Shown: piece after piece, positions 6,729-14,256 of the stretch | Numbering within the stretch: position 1 is the first letter of the stretch | Layout of the letters: each line of letters opens with the position of its first letter | Source of the DNA: VGWF01 sp964423465 | Lineage (GTDB): Bacteria; Verrucomicrobiota; Kiritimatiellia; PWTM01 | Assembly (NCBI GenBank): GCA_964423465.1 | Contig: CAYRFK010000068.1 | Coordinates: forward strand, 1-20,320 | Length of the DNA: 20,320 bases | Direction of reading: 5' to 3' | Made by a program: the position numbers and the translations under genes | Notes under the pieces: generated by a model | What the model saw: only the letters and a program-made list of their open reading frames with translations | Databases searched by the model: none | What the model was told of the DNA's origin: nothing

Positions 6729-7475
6729 ATGGGCCTGATTCCGGACATCCGAATGGCGTTTCCCCTGGCGGACGTCGTCCAGGCGTTTCGCGACAGCAAT
6801 TTCCTCTCCGGCCAGTTGATCGTGGTCGTCCTCCTTGTCGCCTCCGTGGTTGCATGGAGCGTCATGGTCTCCAAATACCGCGAACTCCGCAACGCGCAGC
6901 GGGCCTCCGACCGTTTTGTGTCGGCCTTCCGCAGGGAGGGCCACCCGCTGGCGATGTTCCTGCGCAACCAGGCGTTTCCCGAGAGCCCGCTCTACCGCGT
7001 CTACGAAGCCGGCTGCACCGCGCTCGGCGCGGAAGTCGGCGAGACCGGCCGCGCGCCGCAGTTGCTGCTCGATGAAGACCGCATCCAGCGGATCGAGCTC
7101 TCCGCGCTCCAGGTCGAGGTCATCCGCCGGGTCACCGAGCGCACGGTGGCCGACCAGGCCCTCGTCCTTGAGAATCGCATGGGGCACCTCATGACGGCGG
7201 TCAGCGCCAGCCCGATGCTGGGACTCCTCGGCACGGTGTGGGGCGTGCTCGATGCGTTCGGCGCCATGGCACTCAAGGGCATGGCGAATCTCTCGGCGGT
7301 CGCCCCGGGTATCTCCGGCGCACTGCTGACCACCGTGGTCGGACTGCTCGTCGCGCTGCCGTCCTCCATCGGCTACAACGTCCTCGCCGGAAGGATCCGC
7401 ACCTTGGCGGTGCAGATGGACAACTTCTCGCAGGAGTTCGTTGCCGAAATCCAGCGGGCCTTCAGCCGCGGGTGA
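6729..7475 (+). CDS. MotA/TolQ/ExbB proton channel family protein
   Basis: This 248-residue inner-membrane protein is the stator-like channel of a Ton/Tol system and uses the proton gradient to drive a TonB/TolA-type transducer. Three membrane helices are visible: about residues 28-48, 154-178 and 192-217. A long cytoplasmic loop lies between the first two. The SPMLGLLGTVWGVLDAF block (161-177) and PGISGALLTTVVGL (193-206) are family signatures; the TVWG form is TolQ-like. The ATG at 6729 lies after the promoter start site; its ribosome binding site (AAGG) is weak and distant. The TolR-like gene starts 4 bases after its stop. TolQ versus ExbB cannot be settled, since no Pal, TolB or TonB-dependent receptor is in the window. 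Confidence 0.9.
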   Translation: MGLIPDIRMAFPLADVVQAFRDSNFLSGQLIVVVLLVASVVAWSVMVSKYRELRNAQRASDRFVSAFRREGHPLAMFLRNQAFPESPLYRVYEAGCTALGAEVGETGRAPQLLLDEDRIQRIELSALQVEVIRRVTERTVADQALVLENRMGHLMTAVSASPMLGLLGTVWGVLDAFGAMALKGMANLSAVAPGISGALLTTVVGLLVALPSSIGYNVLAGRIRTLAVQMDNFSQEFVAEIQRAFSRG

Positions 7476-7479
7476 GCCG

Positions 7480-7893
7480 ATGTCGCGCCGCACCACCATC
7501 GTCGCCCTGAACGAGATCAAGGAGATCAACCTCACGCCGTTGATCGACCTGACGTTCCTGCTGCTGATCACATTCATCATCACGTTTCCGCTGATCGAGC
7601 AGGGGATCCCGGTGAACCTTCCGCGCGGGCAGGCGCAGGATCTGCCCGAGCGCCAGACGCGCACGATTACCATCGACACCAAGGGTCTGCTCTTTCTCGA
7701 CAAGCAATCCATCGAGAAGGATGCGCTGGCGACCGAGATGAATGCCCTTGGCGCTGCCGACCCTGATGTGACGGTCATGGTGCGGGCCGACGAAGGCGTG
7801 GCCTACGGCAAGGTGGCCGAGGTCCTCCGTATCCTGCACGCGGCGAAGATCGCCCGCTTGGCCCTCGTTCATCAATCCGACCAGCCCAAATGA
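7480..7893 (+). CDS. ExbD/TolR family biopolymer transport protein
   Basis: This 137-residue partner of the proton channel has one N-terminal membrane helix (about residues 18-40) and a periplasmic domain. The essential membrane aspartate is D23 in LTPLIDLTFLLL (18-29), at the same residue number as the functional Asp of E. coli TolR. The C-terminal part (60-130) has the alternating strand/helix pattern of the family, including VMVRADEGVAYGKVAEVL (97-114). The stop overlaps the start of the next gene (ATGA at 7890-7893), and it begins 4 bases after the channel gene. The three genes are therefore one translationally coupled unit. Confidence 0.92.
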   Translation: MSRRTTIVALNEIKEINLTPLIDLTFLLLITFIITFPLIEQGIPVNLPRGQAQDLPERQTRTITIDTKGLLFLDKQSIEKDALATEMNALGAADPDVTVMVRADEGVAYGKVAEVLRILHAAKIARLALVHQSDQPK

Positions 7894-8666
7894 AACCCGA
7901 TGCCGCAGACCGGACGCTGTGGGGCAGCGCGGCGGTGCACGCCGCGGTGATCGTAACCGTCCTGTCCGCCTCGTTCTTGCGAGGATGTCTCATCCCGCAC
8001 AAGCCGCGCGAGATCGTTACCTTCATCGCGATGCAGGAGCCCTCGCCAACGATCGCAGACCTGCAGATGCCCCCGACCCCGCCCGATCCCCAACCACCCG
8101 AGCCTGCACCGCCGGAACCTAAGCCGCCTGAGCCCAAGCCACCGGAACCCAAGCCACCGGATCCGCCCAAGGACATCCCGGAACCGCCGAAGGATCCGCC
8201 AAAGCCCAAGCCGAAAGTCGAAGTGAGCAAGGTCAAGGTCCCACGTCCGAACATCCAGCCGGCGCCTCCAAAGTCGAAGCCGCTCACCGCCGAGCAACTT
8301 CGCAAACTGCTTGCGTCCGGCAAGCCTGTCGGTCCGATCGGACCCGTTGGCCCGGTTGGACCGGTCAGCGACTTTCCCTTCGACTGGTATTTTGCGCTGG
8401 TCCGGAAGGCAATGTACGACGCGTGGGAGCAACCGGGCGGCCTGTCCGCATCTGCGGGACTCAAGGTGATCGTCGAGGTGCGGGTCGCCCGCGACGGGTC
8501 CATTCTCAAGCGCGATGTGATCCGCACCTCCGGGCACCCATTGATGGACGCATCGGTGATCCGGGCGCTGCAGACGGTTCCGCGGTTACAGCCGCTGCCC
8601 GATGCCTACCGGGGCGGCACGCGCGACATTCAGATCGCGTTCGAACTGACCGGGGCCCTGATGTGA
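7890..8666 (+). CDS. TonB/TolA-like energy transducer
   Basis: This 258-residue protein spans the inner membrane and periplasm and passes proton-driven force to outer-membrane partners. One N-terminal membrane helix (about 11-31) is followed by a periplasmic Pro/Lys/Glu spacer (61-135) with PPEPK-type repeats. Then comes a collagen-like GPIGPVGPVGPV run (148-159) and a C-terminal TonB/TolA domain (161-255). The domain shows FDWYFALVRKAMYDAW (164-179), VRVARDGSI (197-205) and ASVIRALQ (221-228), the usual pattern of this family. The ATG overlaps the TolR-like stop. The short repeats make the spacer prone to length variation. A Cys follows the membrane helix (C33) but no lipobox is present. Confidence 0.88.
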   Translation: MKPDAADRTLWGSAAVHAAVIVTVLSASFLRGCLIPHKPREIVTFIAMQEPSPTIADLQMPPTPPDPQPPEPAPPEPKPPEPKPPEPKPPDPPKDIPEPPKDPPKPKPKVEVSKVKVPRPNIQPAPPKSKPLTAEQLRKLLASGKPVGPIGPVGPVGPVSDFPFDWYFALVRKAMYDAWEQPGGLSASAGLKVIVEVRVARDGSILKRDVIRTSGHPLMDASVIRALQTVPRLQPLPDAYRGGTRDIQIAFELTGALM

Positions 8667-8688
8667 GTGGAGTGGGGGAGACATGGCC

Positions 8689-9228
8689 ATGCTGAAGCTC
8701 GAGAACACGGTCCTCGTCCTGATCGATGTCCAGGAGCGGCTGCTCGGGGCGATGCACGAACGCGATGCGCTGGTCGAATCGATCTCGCGCCTGCTCCGCG
8801 GCACCGCGGCACTCGGCGTCCCCGTGATCGTCACGGAGCAGATCCCGGAGAAGCTCGGCCCCACAGTGCCGGCATTGGCCGAGGCGGCCGGGGGACGCGC
8901 GCCGCTGAGCAAGTCATGCTTCAGTTGTGCCGGCGCCCCGGCATTCATGGATCGCATCCGCTCGATGGGCCGTCCACAGATCTTGCTGTGCGGCATCGAA
9001 ACGCACGTGTGCGTGTACCAGACCGCACGCGACCTGCTGGATGCGGGGTACCACGTCGAGGTGGTCGCCGACGCCGTGTCGTCGCGCTCCGCCGGGAACC
9101 GTCGTATCGCCCTGGATCGGCTGGCCCGGGAAGGCGCCGCCGTGACGAGCGTGGAGATGGCCCTGTTTGAACTCCAGCGCGTGGCCTCCGGCGATGCCTT
9201 CCGCGCGATTCTGGGAATCGTTAAGTAG
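8689..9228 (+). CDS. Isochorismatase-family (cysteine) hydrolase
   Basis: This is a soluble hydrolase of the isochorismatase-like superfamily (YcaC/nicotinamidase fold), about 179 residues. With numbering from the ATG at 8683, the catalytic triad is D15 (VLIDVQ), K77 (SKSCF) and C110 (GIETHVCVYQTA), the last preceded by the IET segment typical of the fold. Substrates in the family are amides or vinyl ethers; this one is unknown. Two ATGs are six bases apart. GGGGGAG (8674-8680) is 8 bases from the ATG at 8689 but only 2 from the one at 8683, so 8689 is preferred. It follows the TonB-like gene closely and may be transcribed with it; a functional link is not evident. A minus-strand tRNA and hairpin follow. 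Confidence 0.87.
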   Translation: MLKLENTVLVLIDVQERLLGAMHERDALVESISRLLRGTAALGVPVIVTEQIPEKLGPTVPALAEAAGGRAPLSKSCFSCAGAPAFMDRIRSMGRPQILLCGIETHVCVYQTARDLLDAGYHVEVVADAVSSRSAGNRRIALDRLAREGAAVTSVEMALFELQRVASGDAFRAILGIVK

Positions 9229-9241
9229 CGGGAAAGCAAAG

Positions 9242-9280
9242 GCCCCACGCCGAATTCCGGAGACCCGGGCGGCGTGGGGC
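9242..9280 (-). terminator. Terminator after tRNA-Lys (hairpin with T-rich tail)
   Basis: An 11-base-pair inverted repeat (9242-9252 with 9270-9280, GCCCCACGCCG and its complement) encloses a 17-base loop. On the minus strand it begins 5 bases after the tRNA CCA end and is followed by CTTTGCTTT. It also sits 13 bases after the convergent hydrolase stop and may serve both directions. Confidence 0.6.
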
Positions 9281-9285
9281 AAATC

Positions 9286-9361
<76 letters not shown>

Positions 9362-9367
9362 GGGACG

Positions 9368-9397
9368 AATCTGCCACAACCGGGCCCCGGAGTGCAA
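9368..9397 (-). promoter_or_regulatory. Weak candidate promoter for tRNA-Lys
   Basis: TTGCAC (9397-9392), an 18-base spacer and CAGATT (9373-9368) on the minus strand would start transcription at or one base before the mature tRNA end. The match is weak; read-through from the upstream gene is an alternative. Confidence 0.22.
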
Positions 9398-9413
9398 CCG
9401 AAAACAGGCGTCG

Positions 9414-10253
9414 CTACGGAATTGCGCGGCGCGTCAACTGGCAGAGCGTCTTCCAGAGTTTGTCCTGCGCTCCGGCCTCGAGAATCTTGGCGCGCGCAGA
9501 TTCCTCCTGAAAGGTCTTCGTCAGTCCGGCCAGCAGCTTCAGGTAGAATGCGCTCGCGGCCGTCGGGATCGCGACGAAAAACACGATGTGTGTCAGCGCA
9601 CGCGGATCCGCCCCGAACCGGATGCCCTTGGGACTGATGCCCATCGCGAGGCTCAGGCCGCCGCCCTCGACGCCGCGGGCATGAGGGAAGGCCAGCCCGT
9701 GATCGAACGCCGTGCTCGCGATGGCCTCGCGCTTCAGAGCCTCTTCCGCCAGGCGCGATCCGTTATTCACGAAGCCTTGGGCTTCCATGGTGGCGCAGAT
9801 CTCGGCGATCGCGTCGTCGCGCTCCGCGGCGGCCAGTTCCGGGATCATCAGACCGGGCGCCGAGAACCTGGCGATGCCCACCTTCAGCGGCTCGTTCGCC
9901 AACCGCTTGGTGGGCACCCTCCGGGGAGCCGAGTCATCCGGGTAGTACAGGAATCGGCTGCAGGCCGGGCAGGTATGCAGAGTGATCGCGGCATGCACCG
10001 CGTGCACCTGACTGACAGGGATCGCCATGCCGCATCCGCCGCACACTCCGTTGACCACGGGCACGATCGCCTGATGGCTGCGCTTCTGAAGACGCTGGAA
10101 CTGGGAGCCGGTGTCCGCCGGCAGACCGGAGAGCATCGTCTGGATAGATTCGTCGAGCTGCGCAAGCCGGCCGCGGGTGGCGAGCGCCTCCTGCTGGGCA
10201 CGGGCTTCGAAGAGGTCCTGCAACTGAATGAGGTCGTTAATGACTTTCTTCAC
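9414..10253 (-). CDS. Zinc-ribbon / PTS EIIA (fructose/nitrogen type) fusion protein
   Basis: This is a 279-residue fusion. Residues 1-65 are a helical, probably coiled-coil stretch. Residues 71-98 form a C4 zinc ribbon (CGGC...CPAC; C71, C74, C95, C98) followed by RFLYY, as in COG1579-type proteins. Residues about 125-275 form a PTS EIIA type-2 domain with phospho-acceptor His191 in the family's PHxRG motif (HGLAFPHARG, 185-194). The start is taken as GTG at 10253, with AAGG 5 bases upstream. From there the sequence MKKVINDLIQLQDL aligns with the start of the other zinc-ribbon protein in this window; a TTG at 10277 is less likely. PtsN-type EIIA proteins act as phosphorylation-dependent regulators rather than transporters. 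The role of this fusion is unknown. It may regulate RNA or protein partners through the ribbon. Confidence 0.85.
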   Translation of the reverse strand: MKKVINDLIQLQDLFEARAQQEALATRGRLAQLDESIQTMLSGLPADTGSQFQRLQKRSHQAIVPVVNGVCGGCGMAIPVSQVHAVHAAITLHTCPACSRFLYYPDDSAPRRVPTKRLANEPLKVGIARFSAPGLMIPELAAAERDDAIAEICATMEAQGFVNNGSRLAEEALKREAIASTAFDHGLAFPHARGVEGGGLSLAMGISPKGIRFGADPRALTHIVFFVAIPTAASAFYLKLLAGLTKTFQEESARAKILEAGAQDKLWKTLCQLTRRAIP

Positions 10254-10328
10254 GGTCGCCTTCGGGTGAGATCCCAAGCCGCCGGCCTACGCATCGGACG
10301 ACGTGCCGAGGGTGCTGCTGTTTGGCCG

Positions 10329-10357
10329 ACTATATCGGCACGCCGGGACGGGAGCAA
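10329..10357 (-). promoter_or_regulatory. Promoter for the zinc-ribbon/EIIA fusion gene
   Basis: On the minus strand TTGCTC (10357-10352), a 17-base spacer and TATAGT (10334-10329) give a predicted start near 10322 and a leader of about 70 bases before the GTG at 10253. The -10 is close to consensus. Confidence 0.45.
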
Positions 10358-10444
10358 CCCCGATGCAACACCACCGGACACCGCGAGGGCTCCAGGACTC
10401 GGAGAATCACCAGAATCGGGTATCAATCAGCCTATCCATGCAAC

Positions 10445-10470
10445 GTCGCATAATATATGTTATGTCGCAT
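10445..10470. promoter_or_regulatory. AT-rich near-palindrome with flanking direct repeats (operator-like)
   Basis: Two copies of GTCGCAT (10445-10451 and 10464-10470) flank an AT-rich core. The core reads CATAATATATGTTATG (10449-10464) and is palindromic at 7 of 8 base pairs. It stands out in a GC-rich sequence and could be a regulator binding site or an unrecognised promoter. No target gene is obvious. Confidence 0.25.
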
Positions 10471-10558
10471 TGTGGGGCACTCGGTACGCCATATGTAGTT
10501 GTGCGGGGTTATGAACAGGCTCCGAGAGCGCTACAGGGACTCCGGCCACCGGACGCCG

Positions 10559-12028
10559 TTACGGGCGGTTATTCACAGGGGCCTGTCCGGCCATGATCCG
10601 CTCGTAGAGCTCCACGTACACGCCGGCTGCCCTGCGCCACGAATGATCCGCCTCCATGGCCCGGCGCATGAGCAGAGCCCACGCGTCGCGGCGGGCATGG
10701 AACGCCAGCGCCCGGCGCACGGAATCCAGGAACGCGGGCACGGTATACTCGTCGAAGAGGAATCCGTTGCCGACCGCGCCATCCTCGGCGGCCTCGTGAA
10801 TCGTGTCCTTGAGACCGCCCGTGGCGTGCACGATCGGGATCGTCCCGTACCGCAGCGCATACAGCTGGCTCAGGCCGCAGGGCTCGGATCGGGACGGCAT
10901 CAGGAACATGTCCGACCCGCTCTCGATCCGGTGCGCCAGCTTGTGGTCGAACCCCAGCGTCGCGCTGAATCGGTCCGGCCATCTGCGCGCCCACTCCATA
11001 CACAGGGCCTGATACTTCTCCTGCCCGCTGCCGAGAAGGACGATCTTCAAGGGCATCTCCATCAGGGCAGGCATCGCCTCCGCCAAGAGGTCGAATCCCT
11101 TCTGGTCGACCAACCGGGAGATCATCCCGATCAACGGCACATCCATCGATCGCGCGAACCCGGATCGTGCCAGCAGGGCCGATTTGCATCCGGTCTTCCC
11201 GGCGGGATTCGCCGCATCGTAGGTGAACTTGATCAGACGATCGCGCGCGGGATTCCAGACCTCCTCATCCACGCCGTTCTGGATTCCCACGAGGCGGTCT
11301 TTCAAGGCGCGAAGGACCCCGTCGAGCCCGTAACCGCCCTCGACCGTCCGGATCTCCTCGGCATAGCTCCGGCTCACGGTCGTGGCCGCCGCGCTGGACG
11401 TGAGCCCCGCCTTCAAGCAGTTGATGTTCCCGAAGAACTCGATACCCTCGATGGAAAAGCATGCGAAGGGGAGATTCGTCATGGAAAACTCGGCGCCCGG
11501 ATAGATGCCCTGGTACGCCAGGTTGTGAATCGTGAAGACGGACCGTTCCCGGCATGCCCGCCCCACTCCACCGATGCCGTTGCGCAGGTAGAGCGGAATG
11601 AGTCCCGACGTCCAGTCGTTGCCATGCACGATGTCCGGAGCGAACCCGAGCGCATCGATCAGGGCCACAACCGCCTTCTGGTAGAAGACGAACCGCTCGA
11701 AGTTGTCCGTGTAGTCCCGCTCCGGAAGCGCGTACAACTCCCGACGATCGAAGTACTCGTCGCGACGGATGAAGTAGGTCGGCGCCTCGTTGTCCTGATG
11801 AATCCACACCTCCGCGGTGTGAACGCGGAAGCCGATCGGGATCTTCAGGCGCAGTCCCGTGTCGCTGAGGCTGTGACCGCCCTCCATGACCTGGCGGTAC
11901 ATCGGCATCACGCGCCAGACGTCCAGCCCCAGCCTGTGCAGGGCGGCGGGGAGCGAACGGGATACCTCCCCCAGCCCGCCCGTGGAGGCGAACGGGGCGA
12001 TCTCGCTGCTGCAGAAGACGACCTTCAC
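10559..12028 (-). CDS. glgA: Glycogen (starch) synthase
   Basis: This 489-residue GT5-family glycogen synthase transfers glucose from ADP-glucose to an alpha-1,4-glucan. Length and domains are normal: an N-terminal GT5 Rossmann domain (1-240) with HGNDWTSGLIP (135-145) and FTIHNLAYQGIYP (165-177), then a C-terminal GT-B domain with ISRLVDQKGFDLL (303-315) and SRSEPCGLSQLYALRYG (379-395), whose Glu382 is the conserved catalytic-site Glu. It starts with GTG, preceded by GGTGA. One oddity: the usual KTGGL motif reads STGGL, so the residue equivalent to E. coli Lys15 is Ser15. It is divergent from RNase R with 62 bases between starts. No other glycogen genes are in the window. Confidence 0.95.
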   Translation of the reverse strand: MKVVFCSSEIAPFASTGGLGEVSRSLPAALHRLGLDVWRVMPMYRQVMEGGHSLSDTGLRLKIPIGFRVHTAEVWIHQDNEAPTYFIRRDEYFDRRELYALPERDYTDNFERFVFYQKAVVALIDALGFAPDIVHGNDWTSGLIPLYLRNGIGGVGRACRERSVFTIHNLAYQGIYPGAEFSMTNLPFACFSIEGIEFFGNINCLKAGLTSSAAATTVSRSYAEEIRTVEGGYGLDGVLRALKDRLVGIQNGVDEEVWNPARDRLIKFTYDAANPAGKTGCKSALLARSGFARSMDVPLIGMISRLVDQKGFDLLAEAMPALMEMPLKIVLLGSGQEKYQALCMEWARRWPDRFSATLGFDHKLAHRIESGSDMFLMPSRSEPCGLSQLYALRYGTIPIVHATGGLKDTIHEAAEDGAVGNGFLFDEYTVPAFLDSVRRALAFHARRDAWALLMRRAMEADHSWRRAAGVYVELYERIMAGQAPVNNRP

Positions 12029-12090
12029 GCTTCACCCGGACGGGCGTTCGCTGGCGCGGCCGGCCCGCGGCTGCTACCATCTCCACCCGT

Positions 12091-14256
12091 ATGAGTGAGT
12101 TCTTACCATCGTTGGAGGATGCCTTCAAACAATTCATCGACTCGCCGCGCTACCGTCCGATGACGCGCAGCGAGCTCGCCGCAGCCCTTCACGTCCCGCC
12201 GGACGGGCGGCGGGACCTCCGCGCCCTGCTCCGCCGCCTCGAGGCGGCGGGCGAAATCGTGCTGCTTCGGAAGAACCGCTGGGCCCGGCCCGACTCCGGC
12301 CGTCTGGTGACTGCGGAGCTGTCCGTCCATGCCCGGGGCCACGGCACCGTGGACGATCCGGACCGGCCCGGCGTGGAGATCCGCATCGAACCGGAGGACC
12401 TGCACAACGCCATCCACGGCGACCGCGTTGTGGTCGAACGGATCCCCGGGCGCGGTTCGCGGCGGCACGGCCGGCCCCGTGCTCTGGATGAATCCACCGC
12501 CCGCGGACGCATCCGCCGGGTCATCGAACGCCGTCATGACGTCCTGGCCGGCCTCGTCAAGCGGACGGCCTACTCCTGGTACCTGATTCCATCCAATCCG
12601 CGGTTCCCCGCCACCGTGCGGATTCGCGATGCGGCGTCCGGCATCCGTCGCGAGGACGGTCGCATGGCGGCGGTACGTCTCGATCCGTGGGATCCTTCGG
12701 CGGCGCTTCTAGCCGGACGTCTCGTCGAGGATCTTGGCATGCCGGATGCCCCCGGCGTCGATATGGCGGTTCTGCTTCGCCAGCACAATTTGTCCGAGGG
12801 ATTCCCTGAGGACGTCCGCGATGCCGCCCGCCAGGCATCAGCAGGGGTCTCCGCCTCCGAGATGGAAGGACGCCGCGACTTGCGAGGCATGGCGGCGTTC
12901 ACGATCGATCCCGTGGATGCCAAGGACTTCGACGACGCCGTGTCGCTCGATCGGCGGCCGGACGGCTCGTGGGTACTCCATGTGCACATCGCCGACGTGG
13001 CCCACTACGTCGAACCGGGCGGCGCGATCGACCGCGAGGCGCGCGCCCGCGGCACCAGCGTGTACCTGGTGGATCGCACGCTCACGATGCTTCCGCGCGA
13101 CCTGACCACGGACGTCTGCAGCCTGAAACCCGGCGTCGACCGGCTCAGTCATACGGCCCGGATGATCCTCGATGCGGACGGACGCGTCCTTGAGGAGGAT
13201 ACGTTCTCCTCCGTGATCCACTCCCACGCCCGGCTCACCTACGACACCGTCCAGGCGTTCCTCGCCGGCGGCGACGGCCGGGACATTCCGGCGGATGTAC
13301 AGCCCGCACTGCGCAACATGGGCGGTTTGGCGCGGCGCATGCGCGATCTGCGCCTGCACGACGGGGCCATGGCGTTTAACGTTCCGGAAGTGCGCATTGA
13401 GCTGGACCCCGATGGACGCGTATCCGCCATCCGCCGCCGCGGCGCCGCCGAAGCCTACAACCTGATTGAGGAATTCATGCTGGCGGCGAATCGCGCCGTC
13501 GCCCGGCGGATGTCGCGCGCCCGGGTGCCGGCCCTGTACCGCATCCATGAGCCTCCGGATGAGGAACAGTGGGCCGGCATGGCGGAGGCGCTCGACAAGC
13601 TGGGCGTTCGCGGCTTCGCGCCGGACGGCGCGTCGCTGAATGACCTGGTGGCCGGCATCGCCGGCACCCCGGTGGAATACCCCGCGGCGGTTGCGATCCT
13701 CCGGCATCTCAAACGGGCGGAGTACTCGCCCCGATGCGCCTCGCATTTTGGTCTCGCCTTCAAGCCATACACCCATTTTACATCGCCGATCCGCCGCTAT
13801 CCGGATCTCGTGGTGCATCGTATTCTCGGCGCGATCGAGACCGGACGGATGCCGCCCTATTCGCACGATGAAATCGGCGCCATCGCGGCGCACTCGTCAC
13901 GCACCGAACGGGCGGCCGCGGAGGCGGAGCGCGAGAGCGTCGACATCAAGCGTATCCAGTATTACCGCGACATGCTGGAGCGCGGGCCGGCGGGTCCCCT
14001 TCCCGCCGTCGTGACGGGCATCATCCCCCGAGGTTGGCTGGTGGAAATCGTGGCAACCCTTCAGCGCGGATTGATTCCGATTCACTGCCTGCGGGGAGGC
14101 CGCACCTCGCGTGCCGCTCCCGGACACGCGATCGATGTCGAAGTGATCGGTGTCGACACGCACCGGAAGCTGGTTGATTTCCGGCCCGCCGGAGAAGCCC
14201 CGGCATCGCGGCCCCGGCGGGGAGCCGGACGGCCTGCGCGTCAGCGGATGAGGTAG
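12091..14256 (+). CDS. rnr: Ribonuclease R
   Basis: This 721-residue processive 3'-5' exoribonuclease of the RNase II/R family degrades structured RNA. The order is an N-terminal winged-helix region (1-70), cold-shock OB domains (about 71-215), a catalytic RNB domain (about 260-600) and a C-terminal S1 domain. The metal-binding Asp cluster is IDPVDAKDFDDAVSL (272-286), and the conserved HFTSPIRRYPDLVVHR motif marks the end of RNB. The S1 part is short (about 62 residues), and the tail is Arg/Pro-rich. No ribosome binding site precedes the ATG; a TACCAT element (12075-12080) lies 10 bases upstream, so the mRNA may have almost no leader. Its last 16 bases overlap the convergent GspC-like gene. 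Confidence 0.95.
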   Translation: MSEFLPSLEDAFKQFIDSPRYRPMTRSELAAALHVPPDGRRDLRALLRRLEAAGEIVLLRKNRWARPDSGRLVTAELSVHARGHGTVDDPDRPGVEIRIEPEDLHNAIHGDRVVVERIPGRGSRRHGRPRALDESTARGRIRRVIERRHDVLAGLVKRTAYSWYLIPSNPRFPATVRIRDAASGIRREDGRMAAVRLDPWDPSAALLAGRLVEDLGMPDAPGVDMAVLLRQHNLSEGFPEDVRDAARQASAGVSASEMEGRRDLRGMAAFTIDPVDAKDFDDAVSLDRRPDGSWVLHVHIADVAHYVEPGGAIDREARARGTSVYLVDRTLTMLPRDLTTDVCSLKPGVDRLSHTARMILDADGRVLEEDTFSSVIHSHARLTYDTVQAFLAGGDGRDIPADVQPALRNMGGLARRMRDLRLHDGAMAFNVPEVRIELDPDGRVSAIRRRGAAEAYNLIEEFMLAANRAVARRMSRARVPALYRIHEPPDEEQWAGMAEALDKLGVRGFAPDGASLNDLVAGIAGTPVEYPAAVAILRHLKRAEYSPRCASHFGLAFKPYTHFTSPIRRYPDLVVHRILGAIETGRMPPYSHDEIGAIAAHSSRTERAAAEAERESVDIKRIQYYRDMLERGPAGPLPAVVTGIIPRGWLVEIVATLQRGLIPIHCLRGGRTSRAAPGHAIDVEVIGVDTHRKLVDFRPAGEAPASRPRRGAGRPARQRMR

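Larger units (their letters stand above)
10254..10558. other. Non-coding region between the EIIA fusion and glgA
   Basis: About 305 bases without a convincing gene. They contain the fusion-gene promoter (10329-10357), an AT-rich near-palindrome at 10445-10470, and a short TCCGG-CCA-CCGGA hairpin (10541-10553) just after the glgA stop that has no T-tract. Small ORFs here look incidental. Confidence 0.5.

Noticed and set aside
6405..7778. 457-residue minus-strand ORF
   Set aside because: Antisense to the ExbB and ExbD genes and spans the divergent promoter region; no recognisable domain.
8104..8170. Repeats suggesting a CRISPR or satellite array
   Set aside because: They encode the Pro-rich spacer of the TonB-like protein and are in frame throughout.
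10499..12094. 531-residue plus-strand ORF opposite glgA
   Set aside because: Shadow of glgA; composition rich in Arg/His/Gly, no domain.
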